Below, one piece after another: positions 43,750 to 55,085 of a DNA stretch of 64,000 bases (within the stretch, counting starts at the first letter, position 1; each line of letters opens with the position of its first letter). The translations under genes and the position numbers were made by a program. The notes beneath the pieces are model-generated. The model did not search any database. It was given only the letters and a program-made list of their open reading frames with translations, and was not told the origin of the DNA. Origin of the DNA: Choristoneura fumiferana (lineage: Eukaryota; Arthropoda; Insecta; Lepidoptera; Tortricidae); contig NC_133498.1 of the NCBI RefSeq assembly GCF_025370935.1, forward strand, positions 10,387,394 to 10,451,393. Reading direction: 5' to 3'.

Positions 43750-45770
43750 AATTATGCTACTTTACATAAATAAATAATAATTTCATATTCCCGATCCCAA
43801 CTTTTTTTCTCCCACAAATTTTTATTTTTTAGCAATGCCTAATTTTAAGTTGTGGCAATAAAGGTTTTTTATTTATTTATTTATATATCATTGACTCAAA
43901 AATAACGTACCTACCTCAGTATTCTATCTTAGTACCTCTCATCCCTCAAGGGCACCCAGCAGCGATCATAAATCGAGTACTTCACTGGATTCAGATGTAT
44001 GTTGCAACCCCCGATAGATATATCTCAGCGACCCCCGCTGTCGCTTACTTTTCCTCTTTTTCGGAGATTACATCGAGAGTCTTTGTCTGATTTATTCACA
44101 TCGACCCCTTTTTGAATGTCTTGTAGATAGAGTGATGGTGTTATATTTATTTATGTATCGGTTAGGCTCATATTGTAAACAACATTACAACTCAGACTGC
44201 AAGAATAACATGAAAATGTCTACAACATCATCAGATGATCCGCTTGCTCGTTCGCCCTCGGTCAAAATACCGGGTGTAGCCTGAAGGTAATACGAGCAAA
44301 CAATTAAAACATAGATCGTCCTCTTCAGAAAGAAAGAAAGAAAGAAAGAAAAGTTTATTTTGGCTCCAAAATGTACCACCTAAAACTAAGACTAGAACTA
44401 GCACTAAAACTATGTTACTAGGTGACACGGCAGGATACCAAAAAGGGTCTCCACTCAGCATGTGTTGCCGCACATTATGTGCAGTAACGCTGGTTTTCTG
44501 TGGAGCCCAAACGTTAAATAAACATGTATGCATGAGCCAGTTCCTTTGCCCTAGTCAGACGGAGAAAAAAAATTTAAAAAAAAATAAATTAAGAAATTAA
44601 AACCATAGACAAAGGGAGAAGTGACGTGGCTCAGTGTTAAACTATACATTACAATACTCTTCAAACTAAACAACATTAGTTCAGCGACTTAAAAATAATG
44701 GAGTCTTTGAACTTTCCTTTTTTCATACAAATTAAATAATGCTATCAATGAACGCCATCCTAGAACACCTGACTTGAACTTGATTTTTTTCGTAACGGCT
44801 ATAAGGAACCCTATCTTGGGCATATCTGACACGCTCTTGGCGGGGTTTATTATTATGAAAAATTTACGTTACCTAATTACACTAAAAAACATTAAATTTC
44901 CTAGCCTGAGTCCTAATATTGTATGTAGTGTTTGCTAGACTTCTTCTAGGTAATTAATTAGTAATTGATTTCAGACCCAATAAAAAGATAGCATCCCTAC
45001 GCCATTCAAAGGTCAACCGCCCCAAATACCCCAACTAATAACATCAGATACCAAATTGTTGCAGCAAGCTATCGCGGACGCGTAATGGACGCATAAATCT
45101 ATGTGCAAATAAAAATAAAATGGAAGAAACTTTGCTTTCTACAGATAGATATGTGATGGTAGACAGAGATTTGCTGCTAACAATGTGATTAGAATCTCTC
45201 GTTGGTTTTTGTAAAACGAAAAGCAGTAAGTTATGTTCGTTTATGCGGTATGGCGTATGGCCTATAGTCAATGAATGGTATAAATACTAAATAAAATAAA
45301 ATAAATTTATTACTTGTAATTTTATATATCAATGCATCGACCCACCCCCTGCTGAGTTAAGGTCTTGAAACTAATTTTCTACTTGTTTAAAGTCGGTTCC
45401 ATTTTTTGTAATATTTTTTGTCATAGTTTTTTGTGATTTGTATATCTCACAACGATTCCATTAAACTCAAAAACGGCATAGTTATATAATTTTATAACAG
45501 AGTACCGGGACCCACGGTCTTCATCATCAGGTCTAGTTCACCAAATGATACTTTCTGAAAGTAAATACTTGACTTGATGTTAAAAATACCAAAATCGCTA
45601 TAGGTGTGCTTTAAAAATTCGAGGGTTGCCCTCGATTTGTCTAAGATCCCATCATCAGATCCAGACTTGGTGTCAATGGGACCACCTCGGAAGTATGTAC
45701 TTTAGAACTAAAAAAGAATTTTGAAATTCGGCACACAATTGGCGGAGTTATCGCGTAACAACATACAAAA
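43750..45770. other. Intergenic DNA with microsatellites
   Basis: A TTTA run near 43868-43888, a GAAA array at 44327-44361 and a fragment of repeat F4 at about 44790-44855 (minus). CTAAAACTAAGACTAGAACT at 44391 is a hexamer-like decayed tandem. No gene found. Confidence 0.55.
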
Positions 45771-45771
45771 A

Positions 45772-46048
45772 TAAACCGGCCAAGAGCGTGTTGGACACGC
45801 CCAAAATAGGGTTCCGTAGCCATTACGAAAAAAATAAGTAATATTTTTCTAAGGATTTCGTATATTTTTTTTTTTATTAAATTTTGATTGTACCATTTTG
45901 TCGGCATAGTTTACATATATATTCGTGCAAAATTACAGCTTTCTAGCATTGATAGTCCCTGAGCAAAGCCGCGGACGGACAGACAGACAGACATGGCGAA
46001 ACTATAAGGGTTCCGTTTTTGCCTTTTTGGCTCCGGAACCCTAAAAAC
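45772..46048 (+). repeat. Dispersed repeat F4, internally deleted
   Basis: Has the 5' AACCGGCCAAGAGCGTG and the 3' GACATGGCGAAACTATAAGG to GGAACCCTAAAAACA, but lacks about 370 bp of middle compared with 18170-18813. Confidence 0.82.
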
Positions 46049-46554
46049 ATACACTCGAATTGAGAACCTCCTCCTTTTTTGAAGTCGGTTAAAAATAATT
46101 ATAAACCTGAAAGTAGTTTGTTTCAGAACCGAGAGTAGAATCTGCTAGCTGTTTGTTTTATTTTAACCTATTTTTTAATTAAATGTTTAGCGAAGTTGCA
46201 TTACTTATGTACTTATATTATTTATTTTCTTAATTAATTTCATTTGTGGCCGTTTTTCTATCAGTTTCTATATCTTCTAAAACGGCGAAGTGCGAGTGCT
46301 ACTGATGAAGGTAAGTTCACAGAATAACTAATAGTACTACCGTACGTTTAGCAAGTGTATAATAAAGAACTTAAAACCTAAGACACCGTTTATTGCATTT
46401 AAACACTTTGCATAAAAAGACGAATTCATTTATAGGCCAGTTTTTACATCAGGAAAAACAATAAGATGTAGATTAGTTAAAATTACTTTAAACTTCTTTT
46501 AAAATTAAATGAAAAGTACCTAAGTATAAATATGAATAATTTTCAACTATCTCT

Positions 46555-46665
46555 TACGGTTCTTGAGATTGTGCTGTGACAGACAGACGGAGAGACGGAC
46601 AGATGGACAACAGAGCAACAGTAATGGGGTTCCATTTGTTACCCTTCGGGTACAGAACCCTAAAA
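46555..46665 (+). repeat. Fragment related to the repeat F4 3' end
   Basis: CGGTTCTTGAGATTGTGC, GACAGACGGAGAGACGG and TACAGAACCCTAAAA: same plan as the F4 terminus but clearly diverged. Confidence 0.5.
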
Positions 46666-46709
46666 TGTATTAATTTAAATTACATCTCTAAAATGGTTTT
46701 AGTTCATTT

Positions 46710-46938
46710 TCTACTAATATTATAAATGGGAAAGTTTGTAAGTCTGCTTGTTTGTTTGTTACTTTATCACGTTTAAACCGGTGAACCGATTTAGGTGAAA
46801 TTCCGGAGGTATACAGAAAGTTTGAATCCCGGGGAAGGACATAGATAATAAGATAGTTTTTATCCCAGAAAATTGCGTACCTACGGGACATCGGTAAACG
46901 AAGTCTACACGCGGACCAAGTCGCGGGTAACAGCTAGT
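46710..46938 (+). mobile_element. Lep1-like Helitron, second subfamily
   Basis: TCTACTAATATTATAAATGG opens and CGCGGGTAACAGCTAG closes with T. The body (ACCGGTGAACCGATTTAGG) differs from the 8020-8247 subfamily. Confidence 0.75.
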
Positions 46939-47468
46939 TTACAATAAAACCATTACCTAACTACAACAGCTACTACATTTATATTCTTAACGAAGAGTGC
47001 TTTTATATTACGACTCAACATTCAAATTAAACTTTAAAACTTACTTCCAAAATGGATCCCAAAAGTGTCGTCATAACGATTAGTAAAATGGAACAATCCA
47101 GAAATTAACAGCCCTTAAGTTCTTCCCCATTAACAAATCCATAACTAACCCCATTTACACGAATTAACCCCCCTTGATAAAAATAAACTAAATCTAACTG
47201 ATAGCTTTTTGTTGCCACCCCAGTTCTAATAACTATTCATAAATGTTCTCCGTCCCTTTTTGCTTAAGGGATGACGTGGTGGTTAGAAAGAGACGGATAA
47301 AGCAATGTATCAAAATTGAGGGGTGCGGAGATGCTTATCTTGATAAAGTTGTTTTGTTGTTAGACAAATTTGGTAGGCATCTTTGAGACCGTCACTGCAG
47401 TAGGTAAATTTATTTATTTATTCAATACAAAGTCAGGCTTACAGTTTGCACCAAAACGCCTAGCTCGT

Positions 47469-47762
47469 TAATATTTTTTTTTTTTTTTTTTTTTATACGA
47501 CTGGATGGCAAACGAGCAAGGGGGTCTCCTGATGGTAAGAGATCACACCGCCATAAACATCTGCAAACCAGGGGAATTGCAGATGCGTTGCCAACCTAGA
47601 GGCCTAAGATGGGATACCTCAAGTGCCAGTAATTTCATCGGCTGTCTTACTCTCCACGCCGAAACACAACAGTGCAAGCACTGCTGCTTCACGGCAGGAT
47701 TAGCGAGCAAGATGGTGGTAGCAATCCGGGCGGACCTTGCACAAGGTCCTACCACCTGCAAT
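47469..47762 (-). mobile_element. R1-family retroelement, longest poly(A)
   Basis: A run of about 24 T at the left is the tail in complement, then ACGACTGGATGGCAAACGAG. The right end is GGTCCTACCACCTGCA. The ORFs over it repeat those at 21974. Confidence 0.86.
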
Positions 47763-47847
47763 ACTATGCTAAAAATAACATTATTTTAGATAAAAGTGCT
47801 CCCCAACCATCGCAAACACGTCAGCATCCTGGATTTCAGTCAAAAAT

Positions 47848-48778
47848 TCATTTTCACTCAGCACCTCAAACAGGCAGGTTTTGCTATGAGAAATCAGTGA
47901 GCAAAATCGCATTTGCTCACTCCGTGAGACAAAGTAACTTTTTAATTATTTTTTTTTAAATGCTGAGTACAGTGTTGGGTCTACTCACTGAATTCCAAAT
48001 ATTGAACTTTATTTTGATCTGTTATTTCACTTCAACTCGAAAAAAGCAAGAGATAGGATCAAATTTGTCGATTACAAACTTAAATTAAATTTTGGTATTA
48101 AAAATATATCGAAATATTTCCAAAATGCAAATTTTCCCGATCTTTTAATAAAGTATGCAACCTCGTTGCACGAAAGCCGCTTCTCTTGTTTTTTTTTTAT
48201 AAAGAATTCCGTATACTGCCTCTACAGTATAATTATTATTTGTTAAATTGAATGATTTTTTAACAAATCTATTTATGTTTATGTTAATCTTAATAAAAAT
48301 CATATTTAAAGGTTTAATTGTTCAACCTTTTCAATTACCCCGAGATGAGGCTTTTTGCAGTATTAAAAAATAAGTGTGACATTAGTACAAGAAGTTAAGA
48401 TTGCATGTTATGAGTATGCGATTTGTATTGTAGCTACTGGACTCTTTTATGGTTTTAAATGTAATTTTTATATTTGATAATAATCGGATTCTATTTAAAA
48501 AATGTGTTTGTTTTGTAAACAGGTAGGTATATGTGTTTTATTCTTATGTTACATTTAAATTATGTTCTCGCTGCTGAGGTGAAAAATGTATGTGTCACAC
48601 GAGACCAAAGTTTTTTTGCATCTCGTGTATTTCAATCCCTTGCTGATCTCAGGATTCTAACCTAGAATCACTCGCTAACGCTCGTGATTCAATTATAGAA
48701 TCCTTCGCTTACTCGGGATTCAAAATCAACACTCGCAACAAAAAACAACTTTGCTCTCTTGTTGCACAAATAACTATT
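47848..48778 (+). repeat. 0.9-kb direct repeat, copy B
   Basis: Starts TTTTCACTCAGCACCTCAAA and ends TTGCACAAATAACTATT. It differs from copy A mainly by point changes and an extra 33-bp block containing AAAGGTTTAATTGTTCAACC near 48310. An R1 element lies 85 bp to the left. Confidence 0.88.
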
Positions 48779-48785
48779 AGCAGCG

Positions 48786-49214
48786 CAATGAGGGCTATCG
48801 TTTTTTGTCTCACTAGATGGCGCACTGTTGCGTGAGGTTTTTAAGTATGGCTTTCAAAGTCTGTTATTACGGGCGTGAAAACAAAATTTAGATTAAAATC
48901 ATATTTAACACACCTTAAAACTGTACCATAAAAATATCGAGCATGCCACAGTGTTGCATAGTCCCCGTTTTGTTCGGAAAAAAGGGAGGACAAAGGTTTC
49001 CGAAAGACAAAACTGTCTCAAAACACAGACATTCATTGCCCCGGAACGCATATTTGCCATAATTAATTTCAGATATTACAAAATATTCACAAAATTATTC
49101 TAATTAATAATAAACCCGCGTAGCTCACTCAAAAACTATGAGATTTGACATTTTGGAGACCTCACGCTACACTAGCGCCTCTAGTGGCGAATTCATTCGC
49201 GATAGCCCTCATTG
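48786..49214. mobile_element. TIR MITE, CAATGAGGGCTATCG ends
   Basis: CAATGAGGGCTATCG and CGATAGCCCTCATTG are perfect 15-bp complements. Subterminal CTAGATGGCGCACTGTTGCG and CTAGCGCCTCTAGTGGCG also relate inversely. 429 bp, no transposase. Confidence 0.85.
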
Positions 49215-49602
49215 CCCTGGCCGTTGGACAGTTCTTAGCTCTACGAGTCCTCAGCCCCGCCAACGCTGCGAATAAGTGATGGCGGCGGCGCACTCCCGCC
49301 CGTACATACTGTTGCGGGACGAATAGAGTCATTTACCGCAGTACCAGAGGATTATTGACTCTATTTTGCAACAAAGAACAGTAATGTACGAGCAAATGCA
49401 ACTGTCGCCTATGGCTTAGGGTATCCAACCCAACCATGCCTGACACAAACAGCGACGGAAACGGATAATAACCATACATACCCTCTTATACAGGTGCCGA
49501 GCAAACTTTCGCTGGACTCTCTCTATGAGCAAATGCGTTTTTTACCCGACTGCCCGAAGTATAGGGTTAGACATGTTTTCGAGCGTTTGTATTTATGTTT
49601 GT

Positions 49603-49827
49603 ACTAGCGTTTGCCCGCGGCATCGCCCGCGTGGAATTCGGTTATCGCGCGCTGTTCCCTCGGGAACTGTGCATTTTTCCGGGATAAAAAGTAGCCTATG
49701 TCACTCTCTGGCCCATAAACTATCTCTATGCCAAAAATCACGTCGATCTGTCGCTCCGTTTCGACGTGAAAGACGGACAAACATAAAAACACACGCACTT
49801 TCACATTTATAATATTAGTATGGACGG
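49603..49827 (-). mobile_element. Lep1-like Helitron
   Basis: The complement begins ACTAATATTATAAATGTG and ends CGGGCAAACGCTAGT. Well preserved; same subfamily as 8020-8247. Confidence 0.75.
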
Positions 49828-50209
49828 TTTTCAACATAATATGAGGAATCAGTAGATTCGTCACTACCGTCCGAGTGTCATAGGATATAATTATAATATG
49901 TATAGGAGATTTAATACAAAATGGCGTCCACGAAAAAAAATGGGGGTTTTTTTTTTTGATGTAACAAATGTGGGTAAGTCAACGTCATCAAAAGATACGA
50001 CCATGATACGACATTATATTTAGTTTTTATTATTTTTGTATTTGATTTGTTTTGTGTGACTTTCCGTAATTTCACTCTTCTGTGGCCCGGCGGAAGACCA
50101 GTGCTGGTTTTCAACCAGCGATATGCTGAGCCGAGACCTTTTTATAGCGGCAACATTTCTTATTGTTATTTTTCCTAATTATGTGTCATTGCTGTTATAA
50201 ATAAATTAT

Positions 50210-50240
50210 TTTCTTTCTTTCTTTCTTTCTTTCTTTCTTT
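50210..50240. repeat. TTTC microsatellite
   Basis: Uninterrupted TTTC units, about seven to eight. It follows AATAAATTATT, so it may be the tail of a decayed retroelement. Confidence 0.9.
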
Positions 50241-50417
50241 CATATAGTCATTCAAAAGGTGTTTTCATACAAATGACCGTACCTACCAACCGAAAAACCT
50301 ATAGGTGGCAGCATAACCAATAAGACAAGTGAACTAAAACAATAACTTTGCTCACTGGCGACCTTATGATAGCTACGTTTAATATTATATGGAATATGCT
50401 TGTTCATGCAGTTGGTA

Positions 50418-50811
50418 TGGACCTCCGCAAAGTAACGCCTGTTTCAATAAATTAATAAAACAAGTCTGAAAATCTTATTTTCGCTTAGGACATTTAGGAC
50501 ATTTTGCTTAGGAGAGCGGCTGCTAACACTGGTTAATTATAACTTACAGTACGGAACCCTCGGTGCGCGGCCGGCTTTTTTATGACGTCTGTTTAGTGTC
50601 GCGACGCAACGCTCGCCCCCTGAAGTTCTCGGTCGCGCAAATGTCGGATCACATGGTCACTTCGCACGACATAGAGCTACTGGATAAACCATAAATACGA
50701 CATGTCGCAGGTAAATGGTTTAAACTGAGATTTAACAGTAAAAATGCAAAAAAATATGTGCCCAGTAAGTATTTAATTTATTGAATCAGGCTTTACTTTG
50801 CGGAGGTCCAT
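50418..50811. mobile_element. TIR element, ATGGACCTCCGCAAAGTAA ends
   Basis: 19-bp perfect inverted ends, extending with mismatches to about 40 bp (GCCTGTTTCAATAAATT and its complement). 394 bp. It splits an older repeat whose ACTTTGCTCACCCGCGACCT words lie on both sides and recur at 20949. Confidence 0.85.
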
Positions 50812-50875
50812 ATTAATGAACTAAAACTTTGCTCACCCGCGACCTGGGTAGCTGGTTGGTGGTTGGTTTGTTTGT

Positions 50876-51010
50876 TTGTTTATACTCTTTATTGTACAAA
50901 AAAGGAAATAGGTACAAAAATGTTACAAAAAGTGCTAAGTACAAAGGTGGACTTATCCCTGAAGGGATCTCTACTAGTCAACCTTTGAGTGGCAGAGAAG
51001 AGCAATCAAA
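50876..51010 (-). mobile_element. LINE 3' tail fragment
   Basis: The complement reads AGTAGAGATCCCTTCAGGGA and ends TTGTACAATAAAGAG, as at 27240-27366. AATAAA lies at the very end, as expected for a polyadenylated LINE. Confidence 0.65.
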
Positions 51011-51439
51011 ATAAGGATCGACAAATATTAGAGCAAAACAAACCATATAATGAACACCATATGCATATGTAAACCCTAAGTACCTAAATAAAACATTAAT
51101 ATGTGTAACTAGGTAAATATAAAAAAAATACAGATATTACACGAGCAATTCTTTTATATATATTTCGGGGATCTCGGAAACAGCTCCAACGATTTCGATG
51201 AAATTTGGAAAATCTGGGAAAATGCTTGTTATCGAGTTGTAGCCCGAGCTAAGTTCGGTCGCCCAGGTACTTGCATACGATGCATAAATAACACAAGTAT
51301 AAAGGTTGGTCGCGGGTGATCAAATTAATCGTTTTAGTTCATCATCCAATATTTTCTGATAGGTAATAATTTAATTGACCGACTAATTATACTTCTAGAC
51401 ACTAGACTACGAGTATTCAATAGTGCACGTGAGCGTGAA

Positions 51440-51552
51440 GTCTTCAGTCCGAACTTCGTATCTTGTCGTCCCTCTGACTCTAATATTATCTAAGACGGGA
51501 GTGAGAAGGACGGTACGAACTTGGATTCTCAAATTTCATGTAGTCCCCCTGG
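51440..51552. mobile_element. Foldback MITE M1, decayed
   Basis: GTCCGAACTTCGTATCTTGT, GGGAGTGAGAAGGACGG and TTTCATGTAGTCCCCC. It touches a SINE fragment on its right. Confidence 0.7.
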
Positions 51553-51632
51553 GCGTGAGAACTACGCCCCGAAATCTCTCATTTTGAGAAACCTGTGCCC
51601 AGCAATAGCAATTACCCAGTATAGGCTGGGAT
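51548..51632 (+). mobile_element. SINE S1, decayed 3' fragment
   Basis: GAGAACTACGCCCCGAAATC, AACCTGTGCCCAGCAATAG and TATAGGCTGGGATGG keep the family order with a small inserted piece. Confidence 0.65.
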
Positions 51633-51650
51633 GGTGGATAATGACGAGTT

Positions 51651-51860
51651 TAAGCTCCTGTTTCCACCAGAGATGTGCGAGGATATTGTGTTGCGATGTG
51701 TTTTTCATGACCCAAGGAAACACCTCATTACCTACCCTCGCACAGGCACATCTCTGATGGAAACAGCTGAGCGGAGCGAGGCGAGAATTAAGCGTTTCTA
51801 TTGGTTCACGAAACAAATTCCTCTCGACATATGCTCGCACATCTCTGCTAGAAACGAAGC
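51651..51860. repeat. CGTTTCTATTGG / GTGCGAGG repeat, copy 2
   Basis: CCACCAGAGATGTGCGAGGA at the left and TGCTCGCACATCTCTGCTAG at the right are inverted. In between GAGCGGAGCGAGGCGAG and GCGTTTCTATTGGTTCACGA occur. Related to 11270-11432. Confidence 0.65.
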
Positions 51861-52304
51861 CTACAATTCAATCAAATAGGAGAAAACTTAGGAGGCAGAA
51901 TTTTTTTGATGATTCTGCCAATGTCGAGGTTGACTAAGACAGGGCTAGTAGGATGGACAAAACAAAGCCTTATATGTCGGTCTCTTCCAGCGTATTTATC
52001 CCATGTGTCAATAAGTTAAGTGCAGCTCAATATTTGCGCGCTGCGGTAACTCAACATGTTGACACAAAAAGTATCACTCTGCGGCTTACGGCGGATTACA
52101 GCATCCGTAATACCATCTAGCAGCTCTAAGCTGTACAACTCTACAGTTTTTCGAAAAGGATACAAAACAGTACAATACAATAGCTCTTTATTGCACACCA
52201 ACACATAGAAAGCAGTACAGAAAAACGGGTGTATACACAGAGACTTTCTGAGGTAAGCAATAGGCGGCCCTATCGCTTCAGAGCGGTCACTTCCAGGCAA
52301 CCTG
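51861..52304. other. No gene recognised
   Basis: Frame 52016-52300 (minus) has no family motif. ACAATAGCTCTTTATTGCAC at 52175 contains an AATAAAG complement, as in LINE tails, but no body is recognisable. Confidence 0.45.
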
Positions 52305-52491
52305 TACAGTCACGTTAAAGTATGTATACACAAAAAAAATTGAAAAATATGTAGCCACACATTTTCATCATAAATAATGTATCTATTACTGACACCAAAA
52401 AATTGTATTCATTAAACTGTTTCAGTATTATGTAATCACAAAATGCTTCAGAAAGTTGCGTACTTAAATAAATTCCATTTAAATGTATCCC

Positions 52492-52590
52492 AATCCGCAC
52501 TGGGCCGCGTGGGGAACTATGGCCCAAGCCCTCTTGTTCGCCCGAGGAGGCCTGTGCCCAGCAGTGGGACGTATATAGGCTGGGATGATG
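52492..52590 (+). mobile_element. SINE S1 fragment with 11-bp duplication in the left arm
   Basis: AAATGTATCCC flanks it at 52481-52491 and 52591-52601. The opposite arm keeps the unoccupied site (complement of GGGATACATTTAAATGG at about 53652). 5'-truncated, tail GGGATGATG. Confidence 0.94.
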
Positions 52591-53395
52591 AAATGTATCC
52601 CCTCGTAGGCAAAAAATAAGTATACATGAATGGGTTCCATATATATTAAACCACACCAATTTGGCAAATATTTGTATACGCCGTTTGATTCATAAATATG
52701 TATCCAGACTGCAACAACACAAACCTTGTCTGACTGGCATAGAATCGTAAGTTGTATATTTAACTGATTTGACAATTCACGAAACAGTGCGGACTTGTCA
52801 CTGCATACGTCTATCTCACGATTATTCTATGACGCACTTGACAGTCCTTAGATTGAATTGACTTGTAAATATTGAGTATTTCAGTTTAGGGTCATTCTCA
52901 GAAAGGTGCACTAAGCATTTTTTTGTTTTTATTTTAATTATAAGTATTGTAATTGTTAGTGTAGAGCCGCACTGTTAGCCAGTTCTTTCTTTCTCGGTTT
53001 CGACGTGATACCGGAACAGACAGAGTTACTTTCAATTCATCACTCCATAGTATAAAACAAAGTCGCTTTTTTTGTCTGTAACGCTTAGATCTTTCAAACT
53101 ACGCAACGGATTTTGAATGCGGTTTTCACAAATAAGTAGTGTGATTCACGGTGTCTATGTATACCGTAACCGTGTTGTGCCGGAACGGGGTCACCAGTAT
53201 ATAATATTATTTTAATGGAGTATGGATTCGTAGTATGTATGTCCCTGCCCGCATGCCAGGTACGAAAAGAGACAGACATGTAATCTTAACTTAACAAAAC
53301 AATAATTCTTCAAAACGAATCAAAATATCAAATCGTGTTTACATATTTATGAATCAAACGGCGTATACAAATATTTGCCAAATTGGTGTGGTTAT

Positions 53396-53598
53396 CGTGG
53401 ATGTCGTAAGAGGCGACTGAGGATATAGGTTAAGGTATACCGTAGGCGACAGGCTAGCAACCTGTCACTATTGTACCGTTTCTGTCAATCTTAAAACCTA
53501 AAAATTGCAAAAGTGGCTCCGAAGCGGTAACGTTTCGTGTGCTTCTGCCTACCCCATTTGGGAATACAGGCGTGATTTGTGTGTGTGTGTGTGTGTGT
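53396..53598 (+). mobile_element. TG-tailed element (family G) in the right arm
   Basis: TGGTTAT flanks it at 53389-53395 and 53599-53605. The left arm at about 52650-52665 has the uninterrupted sequence. Order: GATGTCGTAAGAGGCGACTG, GGCTCCGAAGCGGTAACG, then a TG run. The empty site proves insertion as a unit. Confidence 0.9.
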
Positions 53599-54004
53599 TG
53601 GTTATATGTATATGGAACCCATTCATGTATATTATATTTTGCCTACGAGGTGGGATACATTTAAATGGAATTTATTTAAGTAATGCAACTTTCTGAAGCA
53701 TTTTGTGATTACATAATACTGAAAAAGTTTAATGAATACAATTTTTTGGTGTCAGTTATAGATAAATACTTTTGATACAATGTATGACTACATATTTATG
53801 CAACCTTGTTTTGTATACATATTTTTAGACGTGACTGTACAATATGATTTAAAATATGTTTTTTTATCGTTTTCAATCGTGATGGCGTCAATGAAGTCGC
53901 GATATAATTTCAATTCAATGCTGAAGTGAATACTACTGTTGGCTGTTCTGTTACTGAACCAGACGAGGATCAATATGGGTTAAAAATTTATGTAAAAAAA
54001 AACC

Positions 54005-54026
54005 TTTATTGACATATTCATTTATT
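54005..54026 (-). terminator. Candidate poly(A) signals of the protease-homologue gene
   Basis: Two AATAAA hexamers on the minus strand, at 54026-54021 and 54010-54005, about 180-200 bases after the stop codon and before a run of T. Position and spacing suit a normal 3' UTR. Confidence 0.6.
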
Positions 54027-54206
54027 TAAAACACTTTCAAAACACTAGTGTACAAACACTGTTTTAACAAAAAAACAATAAAATGATTCAAAAACTCAAT
54101 CACAAAAAGTTTGCATGACAAATCTATAATCTTCATCACTTGCTGGACTTGGAGACCAACAAATCCATTTCAAATACAAATAAACTTATATGCAAAGCTT
54201 CGCGAC

Positions 54207-55085
54207 CTATCCATAGAAAGTGGTGTGTGTGGTCTTCAATATCCAGTCACTGTAAAACGAGACGTTAGTAAATATGGCCAGTTTGATATCGCAATCCCTG
54301 GGCTTGACAGCTAGTACTCCAATAACCCTATCATTCGAAAATATAGGCCCAAATTCAGTGACGAAACAATCGTTATGATACGACATGTCAATACAGATCA
54401 TGCTGTCGTCTATATCAACACCATAACCTTCGTAGCATTTCGACGAGTCTGCTATAGCCAAATCGAATTTATCGAAGTCGTTGGTCAGAAACATCTTCTT
54501 ATCCATAGTCGTGACTGTCTTCCAAACGCTAGCTTCGATGTATCTCGCTGATTTGTCGTCAAAAATCGCGGGCCGTGTTGAAAATGGATTCTGTTCAACA
54601 TTTAGTTTAGCTACGGCTATGTCGTACATTGGCGTTATGCCACTGGCGTTGAACTTCTCATGTATCCTCCAGAATAGAATTGGGTACGTGTGCGTGTAGT
54701 TCCTCGCAAAGTCGTAGAAGAGGAGAACTCTGTGGGTATACCCTGGTCTTCTGCAGTGTGCTGCGGTAACAAGCCATTTCAAAAGAATGATGGCGCCGAA
54801 ACAGGTAAAGCTCCAAGAGCCGGAGTTGTTCCTGGTGATGGCTGCGACGTAGGGGAATCTTTCCGAGATCATCATGGACTGGTTTTCATTGAGAGCGATG
54901 ACTCCCAAGTTCCTGGAGTACTTGTAGACACCGCTGGAGAGGAGCTCGCGCTTTCTCTCTTCCACGGTGATTTCTGTAGCGAACTTCACCATGCAGATGA
55001 CGGCGACGATAGCCACTAGTATTATTATGGCGAGGATTATGCATGCTGCTTTCATTTTTTGGCAATTTTTTGGAATTACGGACAT
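54207..55085 (-). CDS. Membrane-anchored serine protease homologue (trypsin fold, inactive)
   Basis: A 292-residue single-exon protein. Residues 12-33 form a hydrophobic segment (IILAIIILVAIVAVICMV) near the N-terminus, so it is likely a type II membrane protein or carries an uncleaved signal. The trypsin-like domain follows from about residue 61. The histidine motif TAAHC (His110) and the aspartate in YDIAVAKL (Asp155) are kept. The serine motif CxGDSGGP is replaced by CFVTEFGP (240-247), putting Glu244 where the catalytic serine belongs; residue 238 (Asn) stands at the S1-specificity position. Cysteine pairs expected of chymotrypsin folds are present: 95-111, 217-231 and 240-265. It should therefore bind rather than cut. 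Met1 is the first Met after an in-frame stop; Met11 is an alternative start. No neighbour gene. Expression, binding partner and orthology are unknown. Confidence 0.88.
   Translation of the reverse strand: MSVIPKNCQKMKAACIILAIIILVAIVAVICMVKFATEITVEERKRELLSSGVYKYSRNLGVIALNENQSMMISERFPYVAAITRNNSGSWSFTCFGAIILLKWLVTAAHCRRPGYTHRVLLFYDFARNYTHTYPILFWRIHEKFNASGITPMYDIAVAKLNVEQNPFSTRPAIFDDKSARYIEASVWKTVTTMDKKMFLTNDFDKFDLAIADSSKCYEGYGVDIDDSMICIDMSYHNDCFVTEFGPIFSNDRVIGVLAVKPRDCDIKLAIFTNVSFYSDWILKTTHTTFYG

Larger units (their letters stand above)
52307..53837. mobile_element. Long-inverted-repeat element, TA-flanked, with nested insertions
   Basis: CAGTCACGT and ACGTGACTG end it, each followed by TA. Arms 52307-52701 and 53340-53837 pair along their length (for example TTTGATTCATAAATATGTA with its complement), diverged by many substitutions. 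The spacer of 638 bp has no transposase; about 53030-53150 resembles another dispersed repeat. The left arm carries a SINE, the right arm a TG-tailed element. A Tc1/mariner relation is inferred from TA only. Confidence 0.85.

Noticed and set aside
44327..44361. CRISPR-like or regulatory array
   Set aside because: It is a simple GAAA microsatellite; no spaced direct repeats of CRISPR type exist anywhere in the window.
54690..55019. 109-codon plus-strand frame opposite the protease homologue
   Set aside because: It is the antisense shadow of a convincing minus-strand CDS and contains no motif.
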